Source: Microbacterium sp. MYb54 (GTDB taxonomy: Bacteria > Actinomycetota > Actinomycetes > Actinomycetales > Microbacteriaceae). Taken from it: a stretch of DNA of 64,000 nucleotides. Shown here in pieces: positions 17,505-24,060 of this stretch (position 1 is the first letter of the stretch; every line of letters starts with the position of its first letter). The position numbers and the translations under genes were made by a program. Below the pieces are notes generated by a model. The model was not told the origin of the DNA. It did no database searches and saw only the letters and a list, made by a program, of their open reading frames with translations. The DNA lies in the NCBI RefSeq assembly GCF_002979515.1, contig NZ_PCPA01000002.1, positions 124,001 to 188,000 of the forward strand, written 5' to 3'.

Positions 17505-17523
17505 GTTCTGCTCTGAGCAGAAC
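17505..17523. promoter_or_regulatory. PopR-type operator upstream of popR
   Basis: GTTCTGCTCTGAGCAGAAC is a perfect 9-1-9 palindrome, 39 nt before the ATG and centred about 48 bp upstream of the presumed leaderless start. From memory, the PopR site reported in Streptomyces is a TTCTGC...GCAGAA palindrome, which this matches apart from spacing. A related sequence lies upstream of the clpP pair at 19173. Confidence 0.7.
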
Positions 17524-17550
17524 GTCTCGAATCCCCCGGTTGCGGCGGCT

Positions 17551-17556
17551 TATCGT
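17551..17556 (+). promoter_or_regulatory. -10 box of popR (leaderless)
   Basis: TATCGT lies 11 nt before the ATG at 17562, and only GAGGC separates it from the start codon. Transcription would therefore start at or within a base or two of the ATG. Confidence 0.45.
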
Positions 17557-17561
17557 GAGGC

Positions 17562-17915
17562 ATGGCCGACCTCCTCTCGTTCCCGCGCTCCCCTCGCTCC
17601 GACCGTCCGCGGCCGAGTGATCCCGAACCCCTCTGGCGTCATCTGCTGGGCGACCAGCTGCGCCGCCGCCGCCACGACCGCGAGGAGACGCTCACCGAGA
17701 CGGCCGAGAAGGCCGGCGTCTCCCCGCAGTACCTCTCCGAGGTCGAGCGAGGGTTGAAGGAGCCGTCGAGCGAGATGATCGCCGCGATCGCGGGCGCCCT
17801 CGACACGAGCCTCATCGAGCTGACCAGCGCGGTCGCGGATGAGCTCCGTTCGGTATCGGCGTCCGCTGCGGTGTCGATGTCCGCCGGACCCGGCATGTTC
17901 GCTCTCGCCGCCTGA
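17562..17915 (+). CDS. popR: PopR-like HTH activator of the second clpP operon
   Basis: A 117-residue XRE-type regulator. The HTH lies at residues 44-66 (LTETAEKAGVSPQYLSEVERG), preceded by the RRRR stretch typical of ClgR/PopR proteins, and followed by EPSSEMIAAIAGAL. In Streptomyces, PopR activates clpP3-clpP4 and is itself destroyed by ClpP1P2 through its C-terminal alanines. This protein ends in MFALAA, the same kind of degron. It converges on the clpP pair with 2 bp between the stops, and both transcription units carry a similar palindrome upstream. Autoregulation and activation of the clpP pair are therefore likely. The distinction from ClgR rests on operator type and location. Confidence 0.75.
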   Translation: MADLLSFPRSPRSDRPRPSDPEPLWRHLLGDQLRRRRHDREETLTETAEKAGVSPQYLSEVERGLKEPSSEMIAAIAGALDTSLIELTSAVADELRSVSASAAVSMSAGPGMFALAA

Positions 17916-17917
17916 TC

Positions 17918-18508
17918 TCAGACGCGCGGACCCAGCACGGAGTCGATCAGCCCGTAGTCGAGCGCTGCGGATGCGGTGAACACCCGGTCACGGTCGGTAT
18001 CCGCGCGCAGTTCGACCACCGAGCGGCCGCTGTGCCTGGCGAGGATCTCCTCCATGTCCGACCGCACGCGCACCACCTCGTCGGCGGCGAGGATCAGGTC
18101 GGGGATCGCTCCCCGCGACTGGCCGGCCGGCTGATGCAGCACGATGCGTGCGTGCGCGAGCGCAGCTCTCTCCCCCGTCGCCCCGGCAGCGACGAGCAGG
18201 GCCGCTGGACCGATGGCCTGGCCGACGCACGTCGTCGCGATGCGCGGACGGATGTGCTGCATCGTGTCGTAGATCGCCAGCGCCGCGCCTGGGTCGCCGC
18301 CCTCGCTGTTGATGTAGAACTGGATGCCCGACTCCGGGCTGTCCGCATCGAGGTGCAGGAGCTGGGCGATGAGGGCGTTCGCGACCCCCGCGTCGATGCC
18401 GGTGCCGAGGTAGATGACCCGCTCGGCGAGCAGGTGCGAGTAGACGTCCATGACGCGTTCGCCTCGCGGATGCTGCGCGATGACGTTCGGGATCGTGTAG
18501 CTGCTCAT
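17918..18508 (-). CDS. clpP: ClpP-like subunit lacking the catalytic serine
   Basis: A 196-residue ClpP-fold protein, closest in pattern to actinobacterial ClpP2. The fold signatures are there: FYINSEGGDPGAALAIYDTM, then HARIVLHQP and TDRDRVFTASAALDYGLID. The nucleophile motif G-Q-A-A-S is G-Q-A-I-G, so Gly100 (codon GGT on the coding strand at 18211-18209) replaces serine. His125 and Asp174 remain. The peptide-binding strand has SEGG instead of SPGG. It is probably a structural or regulatory half of a mixed tetradecamer with the upstream active subunit. The start overlaps the upstream stop (ATGA at 18505-18508). Confidence 0.9.
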   Translation of the reverse strand: MSSYTIPNVIAQHPRGERVMDVYSHLLAERVIYLGTGIDAGVANALIAQLLHLDADSPESGIQFYINSEGGDPGAALAIYDTMQHIRPRIATTCVGQAIGPAALLVAAGATGERAALAHARIVLHQPAGQSRGAIPDLILAADEVVRVRSDMEEILARHSGRSVVELRADTDRDRVFTASAALDYGLIDSVLGPRV

Positions 18509-19119
18509 GCGTCCACCCCCAGTCCGACGCGCGCACGTCGTCGCGGCATCACCTCGGCGAAAGAGGCCACGATCCCGTCGATGAAGCCGTACTCCTGCGC
18601 CTGAGTCGCGGTGTACCAGCGGTCGTGCAACGAGTCCTCGAAGATGCGCTCGATGGGCTGGCCGGTGTCGGCGGAGATGAGCCCGAGCACGGTGTCTCGC
18701 ATGTGCCGGAGGTCGTCGGCCTGCGTCTCGATCTCCCCTGCCGAACCCCCGATCCCCGCTGACCCCTGATGCATGAGGATGCGCGCGTGCGGAAGGGCTC
18801 GCCGCTTGCCCGGAGTGCCGGCGGAAAGCAGGAACTGCCCCGCGCTGCAGGCGAGGCCGAGCGCCAGCGTCGCGACGTCGTTGGGGATGAGGTGCATGAT
18901 GTCGCGGATCGCGAGCATCGACGGCACGGAGCCGCCGGGCGAGTGGATCCAGAGCGCGATGTCGCCGACCGGGTCTTCTGCCGACAGCGCGAGCAGCTGT
19001 GTCATCAGGAGGGTGCCGTTGTCGTCATCGAGCGCGCCGTCGAGCACGAGCACCCGCTCGTGGAACAGCGCGCGTCGGGCTTCTGGGCCGAACTGCGGGA
19101 TGGGGTTGTCTTCGCTCAT
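18505..19119 (-). CDS. clpP: ATP-dependent Clp protease proteolytic subunit (active)
   Basis: A 204-residue ClpP with an intact triad: Ser92 in GLACSAGQFLL, His117 in HARILMHQGS and Asp166 in DSLHDRW. IHSPGGSV forms the peptide-binding strand. The oligomerisation-sensor position that is Asp-Arg in typical ClpP (TDRD) reads Leu-His here. The C-terminal tail is basic (PRRRARVGLG), where typical ClpPs have fewer charges. It is first in a two-gene operon with the serine-less paralogue and would form the protease chamber fed by ClpC or ClpX encoded elsewhere. I chose the ATG at 19119, which starts MSEDNPIPQFG, over an ATG 30 nt upstream. Confidence 0.92.
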   Translation of the reverse strand: MSEDNPIPQFGPEARRALFHERVLVLDGALDDDNGTLLMTQLLALSAEDPVGDIALWIHSPGGSVPSMLAIRDIMHLIPNDVATLALGLACSAGQFLLSAGTPGKRRALPHARILMHQGSAGIGGSAGEIETQADDLRHMRDTVLGLISADTGQPIERIFEDSLHDRWYTATQAQEYGFIDGIVASFAEVMPRRRARVGLGVDA

Positions 19120-19172
19120 GCCCCCAGCATCGGCCGCGGCGCTTCGCACCGGGCCGGATTCTGCCGTGGGCG

Positions 19173-19191
19173 GCTCTGCCCTGAGCGGATG
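19173..19191. promoter_or_regulatory. Candidate PopR site upstream of the clpP pair
   Basis: GCTCTGCCCTGAGCGGATG shares 13 of 15 core bases with the popR palindrome (TCTGCYCTGAGCRGA) and begins 54 nt upstream of the first clpP start. It overlaps one arm of the adjacent hairpin, so the match could partly be coincidence. A second partial half, TTCTGCC, starts at 19159. Confidence 0.5.
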
Positions 19192-19213
19192 CCGTGGGAA
19201 GGCATCCGCTCAG
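19181..19213 (-). terminator. Perfect 13-bp hairpin after the heptad-repeat gene
   Basis: CTGAGCGGATGCC (19181-19193) and its complement (19201-19213) enclose a 7-nt loop. It sits between the stop of the minus-strand membrane protein gene and the clpP promoter, so it would insulate the two units. Confidence 0.7.
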
Positions 19214-19280
19214 GACCCCGGGGGAGAGCGGGGTGAGTGGGGTCAGGCGGGGTAGATGGGATCAGGAGGGGTGGATGGGG

Positions 19281-20708
19281 TCAGGCGGCGAGGGCCAGGG
19301 AGCGGCGGTGGGAGATGCGGTGACCGACCCAGAAGCCGATCGCGATCAGTCCGGCGAGCGCGATGCCGAGGATCCACGGTGTCATCGACGGCGCAGCCCC
19401 CGCAGTGGCGGTGGCGAGAGTGCCCGAGCCTTCCGCGATCAGGCCGTTGCCCTCGGCGAGGTCGGCGGCTCCGGCTTCGAGCTTGTCCCCGCCCGCCGCG
19501 AGATCACCCGAACCGTCCGCGACCGTGGATGCCCCGGCCGAGAGCTTGCCGATGCCGGTGTTGAGGTCGCCGGCGCCGGACTGCAGCGCGCCGACTCCGG
19601 TGGCGAGCGTGCTCGCTCCGTCGTTCAGTCGGGTTGCGCCCGCGCTGAGATTCGCCGTGCCGGAGTACAGCGCAGAGGCTCCGGTGGAGAGGGTCTGCAG
19701 GCCCGAGGCCAGCCTGGCTGCACCGGCCGAGAGCTGCGAGGTGCCGGAATGCAGCGCCTGGGCGCCGGCGACGAGGGCGGGCGCACCCTGGGGAGCGACG
19801 AGAGCCGCGGTGCCGGGCCACTTCTTCGACGGGTCGCCGCTGATGAGGGCGTTGACTCCACCCGTGACCTTCGCGGAACCGTCGGCTGCCGCGACGAGCC
19901 CCTGTGCGAGGAGGGGGGCCTTGGCCACCACCGGCGCCATGGCATCCACCTGCTGGTCGACGCCGGTGGCGAGGGTGACGAGTGCCTGCAGCTGCGCGTT
20001 CGTCGAGTCGGCCGCGAGCATTCCGGTGAGGGCGTCGCGGAGCTGCTGGGAGTACCCGGGAGCGGTGGCGGCGAGGCCTTCCAGCTTGGTCTGCGCATCC
20101 GCGTGCGCGAGAGCGACCACATTCGCATCGACTCCCGCGCCCAACGTGTCGCTGAGCGTGGTCGCGCCGAGGAGCACGCCGTTCGCATATGCGTGGGCGC
20201 CGTTGACCCCTGCGGCGAGCGTAGACATTCCGGAGGAGAGGCTCTGCGCCCCGGCATCCGCCGTCGCCAACTTCGCGGCGAGTTCCTGTGCACCGGCAAG
20301 CGCCGACTGCGCGCCTCCGCTGACCTTGCCCGCACCGACCACCGCTGTGGAGGCACCGGTTGCGAGGCTGCTCGCGCCCTCGGCGAGGGTCGTCGCGCCG
20401 GTCGCGGCCGTCGTGGCACCGTCGCTCAGCTTCTGGGAACCCTCCTGCGCGCTGGCCGCACCCGTGGAGAGGTCGTCTGTGCCCTCGGCGAGTCGCGCGG
20501 CACCGGCCGAGAGGTCTGCGGCGCCGGCGGCGAGGTCCGCGGAGCCGTCCTTCGCCGAAGTGGTGCCGTCGGCGAGTTCAGATGCGCCCGCGGCGATCTT
20601 GCTCGTCGTCACGAAGAACAGGATGACCATGGCTGCCAACAGCAGGCTGAGCACGATAACGGCGATGCGCATGCCGATGCCGTGCGAATGGGGCGTGGTA
20701 CTCGTCAT
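19281..20708 (-). CDS. Membrane-anchored xxxLxxG heptad-repeat protein (YhgE/Pip-like)
   Basis: A 475-residue protein with one TM near each end (about 14-36 and 443-462) and about 400 residues of A/G/S-rich heptads between (e.g. DGSADLAAGAADLSAG). This matches the xxxLxxG repeat class found in YhgE/Pip phage-receptor-like proteins and some MMPL partners. The middle (about 170-300) is less regular and could be a globular head. The repeats should form a long extracytoplasmic coiled structure. The C-terminus is SLALAA, an ssrA-like tail, as in the nearby PopR. GGGAG lies 7 nt before the ATG. It is upstream of the clpP pair on the same strand but separated from it by a hairpin. Function is unknown. 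Confidence 0.75.
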   Translation of the reverse strand: MTSTTPHSHGIGMRIAVIVLSLLLAAMVILFFVTTSKIAAGASELADGTTSAKDGSADLAAGAADLSAGAARLAEGTDDLSTGAASAQEGSQKLSDGATTAATGATTLAEGASSLATGASTAVVGAGKVSGGAQSALAGAQELAAKLATADAGAQSLSSGMSTLAAGVNGAHAYANGVLLGATTLSDTLGAGVDANVVALAHADAQTKLEGLAATAPGYSQQLRDALTGMLAADSTNAQLQALVTLATGVDQQVDAMAPVVAKAPLLAQGLVAAADGSAKVTGGVNALISGDPSKKWPGTAALVAPQGAPALVAGAQALHSGTSQLSAGAARLASGLQTLSTGASALYSGTANLSAGATRLNDGASTLATGVGALQSGAGDLNTGIGKLSAGASTVADGSGDLAAGGDKLEAGAADLAEGNGLIAEGSGTLATATAGAAPSMTPWILGIALAGLIAIGFWVGHRISHRRSLALAA

Positions 20709-20797
20709 TGAGGACTCCCGAGGTAGGTGGCGTCGTTGCCACCGGCGACTGTATGGGCAGGCCACCCCGCGACTCCGGGATTTGCCGTTCGATACCA

Positions 20798-20818
20798 AGT
20801 CTCAGCGCTGTTGAGACT
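20798..20818. promoter_or_regulatory. Operator-like dyad between the heptad-repeat and thioesterase genes
   Basis: AGTCTCA-GCGCTGT-TGAGACT is a perfect 7-7-7 dyad in the divergent spacer, with a smaller palindrome (CAGCGCTG) in the centre. It is 90 nt upstream of the minus-strand start and 105 nt from the thioesterase. TetR-type operators have this form. Confidence 0.45.
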
Positions 20819-20909
20819 CAGTTTCTTGTGGCTAGTGCACAAAAGGACATCCGCCGCCCCTGTGCTTTCCACGAAAACGAGCCGTAACATCGTGGACTCA
20901 CGGCCCGCC

Positions 20910-20915
20910 TAGCCT
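20910..20915 (+). promoter_or_regulatory. -10 box of thioesterase gene (leaderless)
   Basis: TAGCCT lies 13 nt before the ATG at 20923 with no ribosome site between, so the transcript probably starts at the ATG. Confidence 0.4.
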
Positions 20916-20922
20916 CGTGCTC

Positions 20923-21396
20923 ATGGCGAAACAGCAGGCACAGGCATGGCAGTGGTCGGAAGACGGGCTCAACTTCCGTACCCGCAAGTGGGTGCGGCCC
21001 GAAGATCTCAACGCGAACGGCTCCCTGTTCGGCGGCAGCCTGCTGAAATGGATCGACGAAGAGGCAGCGATCTACGCGATCGTGCAGCTGGGCAACTACC
21101 GCGCCGTCACCAAGCACATCTCGGAGATCAACTTCGAGGCATCCGCGGTGCAGGGCGACCTGATCGAGATCGGCCTACAGGCCACGCACTTCGGCACGAC
21201 GTCACTGACCATGCGCGCGGCGGCCAGGAACATGATCACGCGCAAGCGCATCCTCACCATCGAGAAGATCGTGTTCGTGAGCCTCGACGAAGACGGGGCG
21301 CCGACCCCGCACGGCTACGACCGGATCACCTACGACCGCGACCGGATGCCGACCGAGCGCATCGCGACCGGGACCATTCGACTCCCCTCGCTCTGA
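20923..21396 (+). CDS. Acyl-CoA thioesterase, hotdog fold
   Basis: A 157-residue hotdog thioesterase of the YciA/ACOT group that hydrolyses acyl-CoA to free acid and CoA. NANGSLFGGSLLKWIDEEAA (residues 31-50) carries the catalytic Asn and Asp pair, and the central helix of the fold. The strand KIVFVSLDEDGAPTPHGYD and the tail ending TIRLPSL follow. The 3' end is duplicated further downstream as a pseudogene fragment (from 21743). It is monocistronic as far as can be seen. Confidence 0.88.
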   Translation: MAKQQAQAWQWSEDGLNFRTRKWVRPEDLNANGSLFGGSLLKWIDEEAAIYAIVQLGNYRAVTKHISEINFEASAVQGDLIEIGLQATHFGTTSLTMRAAARNMITRKRILTIEKIVFVSLDEDGAPTPHGYDRITYDRDRMPTERIATGTIRLPSL

Positions 21397-21578
21397 CTCG
21401 CCTCGACAGCGCCGCGTTGATCGTGTTCGGCTTCGAGAGGTTCGATCAGGTTCGTGAGGGTGCGGTGTACCCCGAGTGGCCGACAGATATTGCCCGTCAG
21501 GTCGTCGATACTGGTTGAGCGCTGTGGCTGCCTCGGGGCTGTCCATATCAAATTCGGGACCGTGGAGGAGGGTGGTAC

Positions 21579-21764
21579 ATGTCAGCCATAACGGTTTGGA
21601 TTGTGTATTTGGAGGACGAGCCTGGTTTCATCGGCGTATTCGACATCGAAGACGATGCATATGAGTTCCAGGAGACCTATGCGGCTGAGACTGGCCGTTC
21701 GGTATTGCTGACCCCAGTAGTCGTCCCTTACCGGCAAACAGTCGCGCGGTCGCCCGCAACATGA
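21579..21764 (+). CDS. Small low-GC ORF inside a duplicated segment
   Basis: A 61-codon ORF with a strong GGAGGAGGG ribosome site 7-9 nt before the ATG. The first 52 residues look like a real protein (e.g. VYLEDEPGFIGVFDIEDDAY); the last nine read into a duplicated piece of the thioesterase gene. The GC content is near 50%, well below the surrounding 70%, which suggests recent transfer. The original C-terminus may have been lost at the junction. No family is recognised. Confidence 0.5.
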   Translation: MSAITVWIVYLEDEPGFIGVFDIEDDAYEFQETYAAETGRSVLLTPVVVPYRQTVARSPAT

Positions 21765-21895
21765 TCACGCGCAAGTGCAGCCTCGACGAAGACGTCAAGC
21801 CGACCCCGCACGGCTACGACCGGATCACCTACGACCGCGACCGGATGCCGACCGAGCGCATCGCGACCGGGACGATCCGACTCCCCTCGCTCTGA
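21743..21895 (+). pseudogene. Duplicated 3' fragment of the thioesterase gene
   Basis: This stretch repeats the end of the thioesterase gene (21214-21396) and continues into the same downstream bases (to about 21914). The frame is kept to the same stop (TIRLPSL), but 30 bp (10 codons, around RILTIEKIVFVS) are missing and GGGGCG is GTCAAG. The copy has no 5' part or start of its own. It brackets a low-GC insert with the parental copy. Confidence 0.8.
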
Positions 21896-21923
21896 CTCGC
21901 CTCGACAGCGCCGAGCCACCTCC

Positions 21924-23174
21924 TCAGGCGCGAACCGCCCCCCGGTGTGTCGCGCTCGAAGAGGTGACCCGGTCGGGGAGGGGCGCTTCGACCTCGAAGG
22001 CCGGAACGCCGGCGAACGCCTGGGCGAGGTCGGCGATCAGATCGTCGACATCCTCCAGGCCGATCGACAGCCGCAGCACGTCGGCGGCGGGCCGGGCCTC
22101 GGGCGGCACCGGGCGATGAGTGAGCGCCGCCGGATGCTGGATCAGCGAGTCCACCCCGCCGAGCGAGACGGCGTGCGTGAACAGGGTCGTCGCGGTCGTG
22201 ACTGCGGATGCGGCGGCGAACCCGCCCCGCATCCGCATCGCGATCATCGCGCCGGTGCCGCGCATCTGGCGCTCCAGGATGCCCCGAGGGTCTCCATCGA
22301 GCCCCGGGTAGAAGACCTCGGCGACCTCGGGACGGTCGATCAGCCACTGCACGACCCGCCGCGCGCTCTCCTGCTGGTGCCGCACCCGCACCGGCAGGGT
22401 CGTGAGTCCGCGATGCAACAGGTACGCCCCGAGCGGATGCAGCAGCCCCCCGGTCACCGCCCGCACGCGGCGCAGCGCCTCCGCGGTCTCTTCGCTGCAG
22501 GCGACGACACCGGCGATCACATCGCCGTGGCCGCCGAGGTACTTCGTGGCGCTGTGCAGTGACATCGCCGCGCCCAGATCGATCGGGTTCTGCAGCACCG
22601 GAGTCGCGAAGGTGTTGTCGACCACGACCGGGACCGACCCGGACTGGCGCACCACTTCAGCGATGTCGGCGATGTCGAGTGTCGGGTTCGCCGGGGTCTC
22701 CACAACGACGAGCCCGGTGTCCGGCCGCATGGCCGCCGCCACTTCGTCGGGGTGGCAGTAGGTGGTCTCGACGCCGAGCAGCCCGGAACCGAGCAGATGG
22801 TCGGTGCCGCCGTAGAGCGGACGCACCGCGACGACATGCCTCAGACCGGTCGCGCCGGTGTGCGCCAGGATCACGGCGGTCATCGCGGCCATGCCCGAAG
22901 CGAAGGCGACTGAAGCCTCGGCGTGCTCGAGCTCGGCGAGGGCCTCCTCGAAGCGGGCAACCGTGGGGTTCCACAGCCGCGCGTAGACCATGCTGCCGTC
23001 GGCAGGCGGACGCCCGCCCGTCGCCATCGCCTCGTAGGAGTCTCCGCCACGCTCGATGTCGGGAAGCGGGTTCGTCGTCGACAGGTCGATCGGCAGCGCG
23101 TGCACTCCGAGACCCTCCAGATCGGAGCGGCCGCTGTGAACGGCGACGGTATCAGGATGCAACGGTGCAGTCAT
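21924..23174 (-). CDS. PLP-dependent Cys/Met metabolism enzyme
   Basis: A 416-residue fold-type I PLP enzyme of the cystathionine gamma-synthase/gamma-lyase/methionine gamma-lyase family. The Schiff-base lysine is in SLHSATKYLGGHGDV. YARLWNPTVARFEEAL is the family's Tyr-x-Arg phosphate-binding segment, and VETPANPTLDIAD binds the cofactor ring. It starts at the ATG 23174, divergent from an Lrp regulator with a 112-bp spacer. That pairing favours a degradative lyase that makes an oxo-acid, ammonia and a thiol, controlled by amino acid levels. Exact substrate is open. Confidence 0.88.
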   Translation of the reverse strand: MTAPLHPDTVAVHSGRSDLEGLGVHALPIDLSTTNPLPDIERGGDSYEAMATGGRPPADGSMVYARLWNPTVARFEEALAELEHAEASVAFASGMAAMTAVILAHTGATGLRHVVAVRPLYGGTDHLLGSGLLGVETTYCHPDEVAAAMRPDTGLVVVETPANPTLDIADIAEVVRQSGSVPVVVDNTFATPVLQNPIDLGAAMSLHSATKYLGGHGDVIAGVVACSEETAEALRRVRAVTGGLLHPLGAYLLHRGLTTLPVRVRHQQESARRVVQWLIDRPEVAEVFYPGLDGDPRGILERQMRGTGAMIAMRMRGGFAAASAVTTATTLFTHAVSLGGVDSLIQHPAALTHRPVPPEARPAADVLRLSIGLEDVDDLIADLAQAFAGVPAFEVEAPLPDRVTSSSATHRGAVRA

Positions 23175-23286
23175 GTCTCCAGGCTGCCGGAATCACAGAA
23201 ATGCTGCAGGAAGTCGACAGAAGCCACCACATAATCACGCGCCGACGCTATTCTGTGCAATATCCGGTACGAGAAGGGGCGCCCCG

Positions 23287-23754
23287 TTGGCGAAAGCGCA
23301 ACTCGACGAGATCGACCTCGAACTGCTCGCGGTCCTCAGCCGTGACGCCGAGACGACGAACAAGGCGCTGGCGCATCGGCTCGGCCTCGCCGAATCGACG
23401 TGCGCACACCGAGTGCGTGCACTGCGCGAGCGCGGGGTGATCCGCGACACCCGCATCCGCATCGACGGGGCAGCACTCGGCTTCCCCCTGCAAGCGATCA
23501 TCAAAGTGCGCCTCGCGAACCACACCGGCGAGAAGGTGACGGCACTGTTCGACGCGCTCGCCGACATCCCGCGGGTGCTTCAGGTATTCCACGTCGCCGG
23601 CGTCGACGACTTCCTCGTGCATGTCGCCGTGCAGGACGCGACGGCGCTCCGCGACATCGTGCTCGAGCACATCACTGTCCACCCGGTCGTGCGCGGTACC
23701 GAGACGCAACTCGTCTTCGAACTGCGCGACGGACCGGGAGTGCTCCCTCAGTAG
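23287..23754 (+). CDS. Lrp/AsnC family regulator
   Basis: A 155-residue regulator. The HTH is at about 20-50 (TTNKALAHRLGLAESTCAHRVRALRERGVI), followed by the RAM/AsnC ligand-binding domain (residues about 65-145). The start is TTG at 23287, with GAGAAGGGG 7 nt upstream; the frame extends further upstream but lacks a better start. It is divergent from the PLP lyase, its likely target, probably with an amino acid effector. Confidence 0.9.
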   Translation: MAKAQLDEIDLELLAVLSRDAETTNKALAHRLGLAESTCAHRVRALRERGVIRDTRIRIDGAALGFPLQAIIKVRLANHTGEKVTALFDALADIPRVLQVFHVAGVDDFLVHVAVQDATALRDIVLEHITVHPVVRGTETQLVFELRDGPGVLPQ

Positions 23755-23885
23755 GCCACGACGGGCTCGATCTCGTCGGGTCAGAGCGCGGCGGCCACCG
23801 CGTCGACGAGCTCTTCGGAGACCGCATCCTGAGCATCCCCTCGTTCCGGTCGCAGTTGCTGCCGCTCCAGCGGGCCCGCGGGCGG

Positions 23886-23976
23886 CAGGAAGTGCGACCG
23901 GAGCGGCGGAGGGCGACACGAAGTGCGACCGGAGCGGCGGAGGGCGACAGGAAGTGCGACCGGAGCGGCGGAGGGG
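23886..23976. repeat. Three tandem 31-bp repeats
   Basis: The 31-bp unit, with the core AAGTGCGACCGGAGCGGCGG, is repeated at 23886, 23917 and 23948. Units differ at one or two bases; the last is truncated. They lie in the spacer between the Lrp gene and the acyl-CoA synthetase. No spacers separate the units, so this is not a CRISPR. Confidence 0.85.
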
Positions 23977-24000
23977 CAGGCGCGTGCGCGAGGATGGAAG

Positions 24001-24047
24001 GCACGTCAGCAACGGAGCACGTCAGCAACGGAGCACGTCAGCCAGGA
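24001..24047. repeat. Three tandem 16-bp repeats before the synthetase
   Basis: GCACGTCAGCAACGGA is repeated at 24001 and 24017, with a third degenerate unit at 24033. The array ends 13 nt before the ATG at 24061 and abuts its AAGGGAGC ribosome site. Copy number could influence the leader of the synthetase gene. Confidence 0.8.
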
Positions 24048-24060
24048 GCAAGGGAGCACC

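Noticed and set aside
19194..20711. 505-codon plus-strand ORF
   Set aside because: Shadow of the heptad-repeat gene; its Gly/Arg repeat is a mirror of that gene's repeats.
23781..23880. Minus-strand fragment ending SEELVDAVAAAL
   Set aside because: It has a protein-like tail but no start codon and runs into the tandem repeats, so at most a gene remnant.
23886..24047. CRISPR array
   Set aside because: Units abut without spacers and differ in length between the two arrays; no cas genes.
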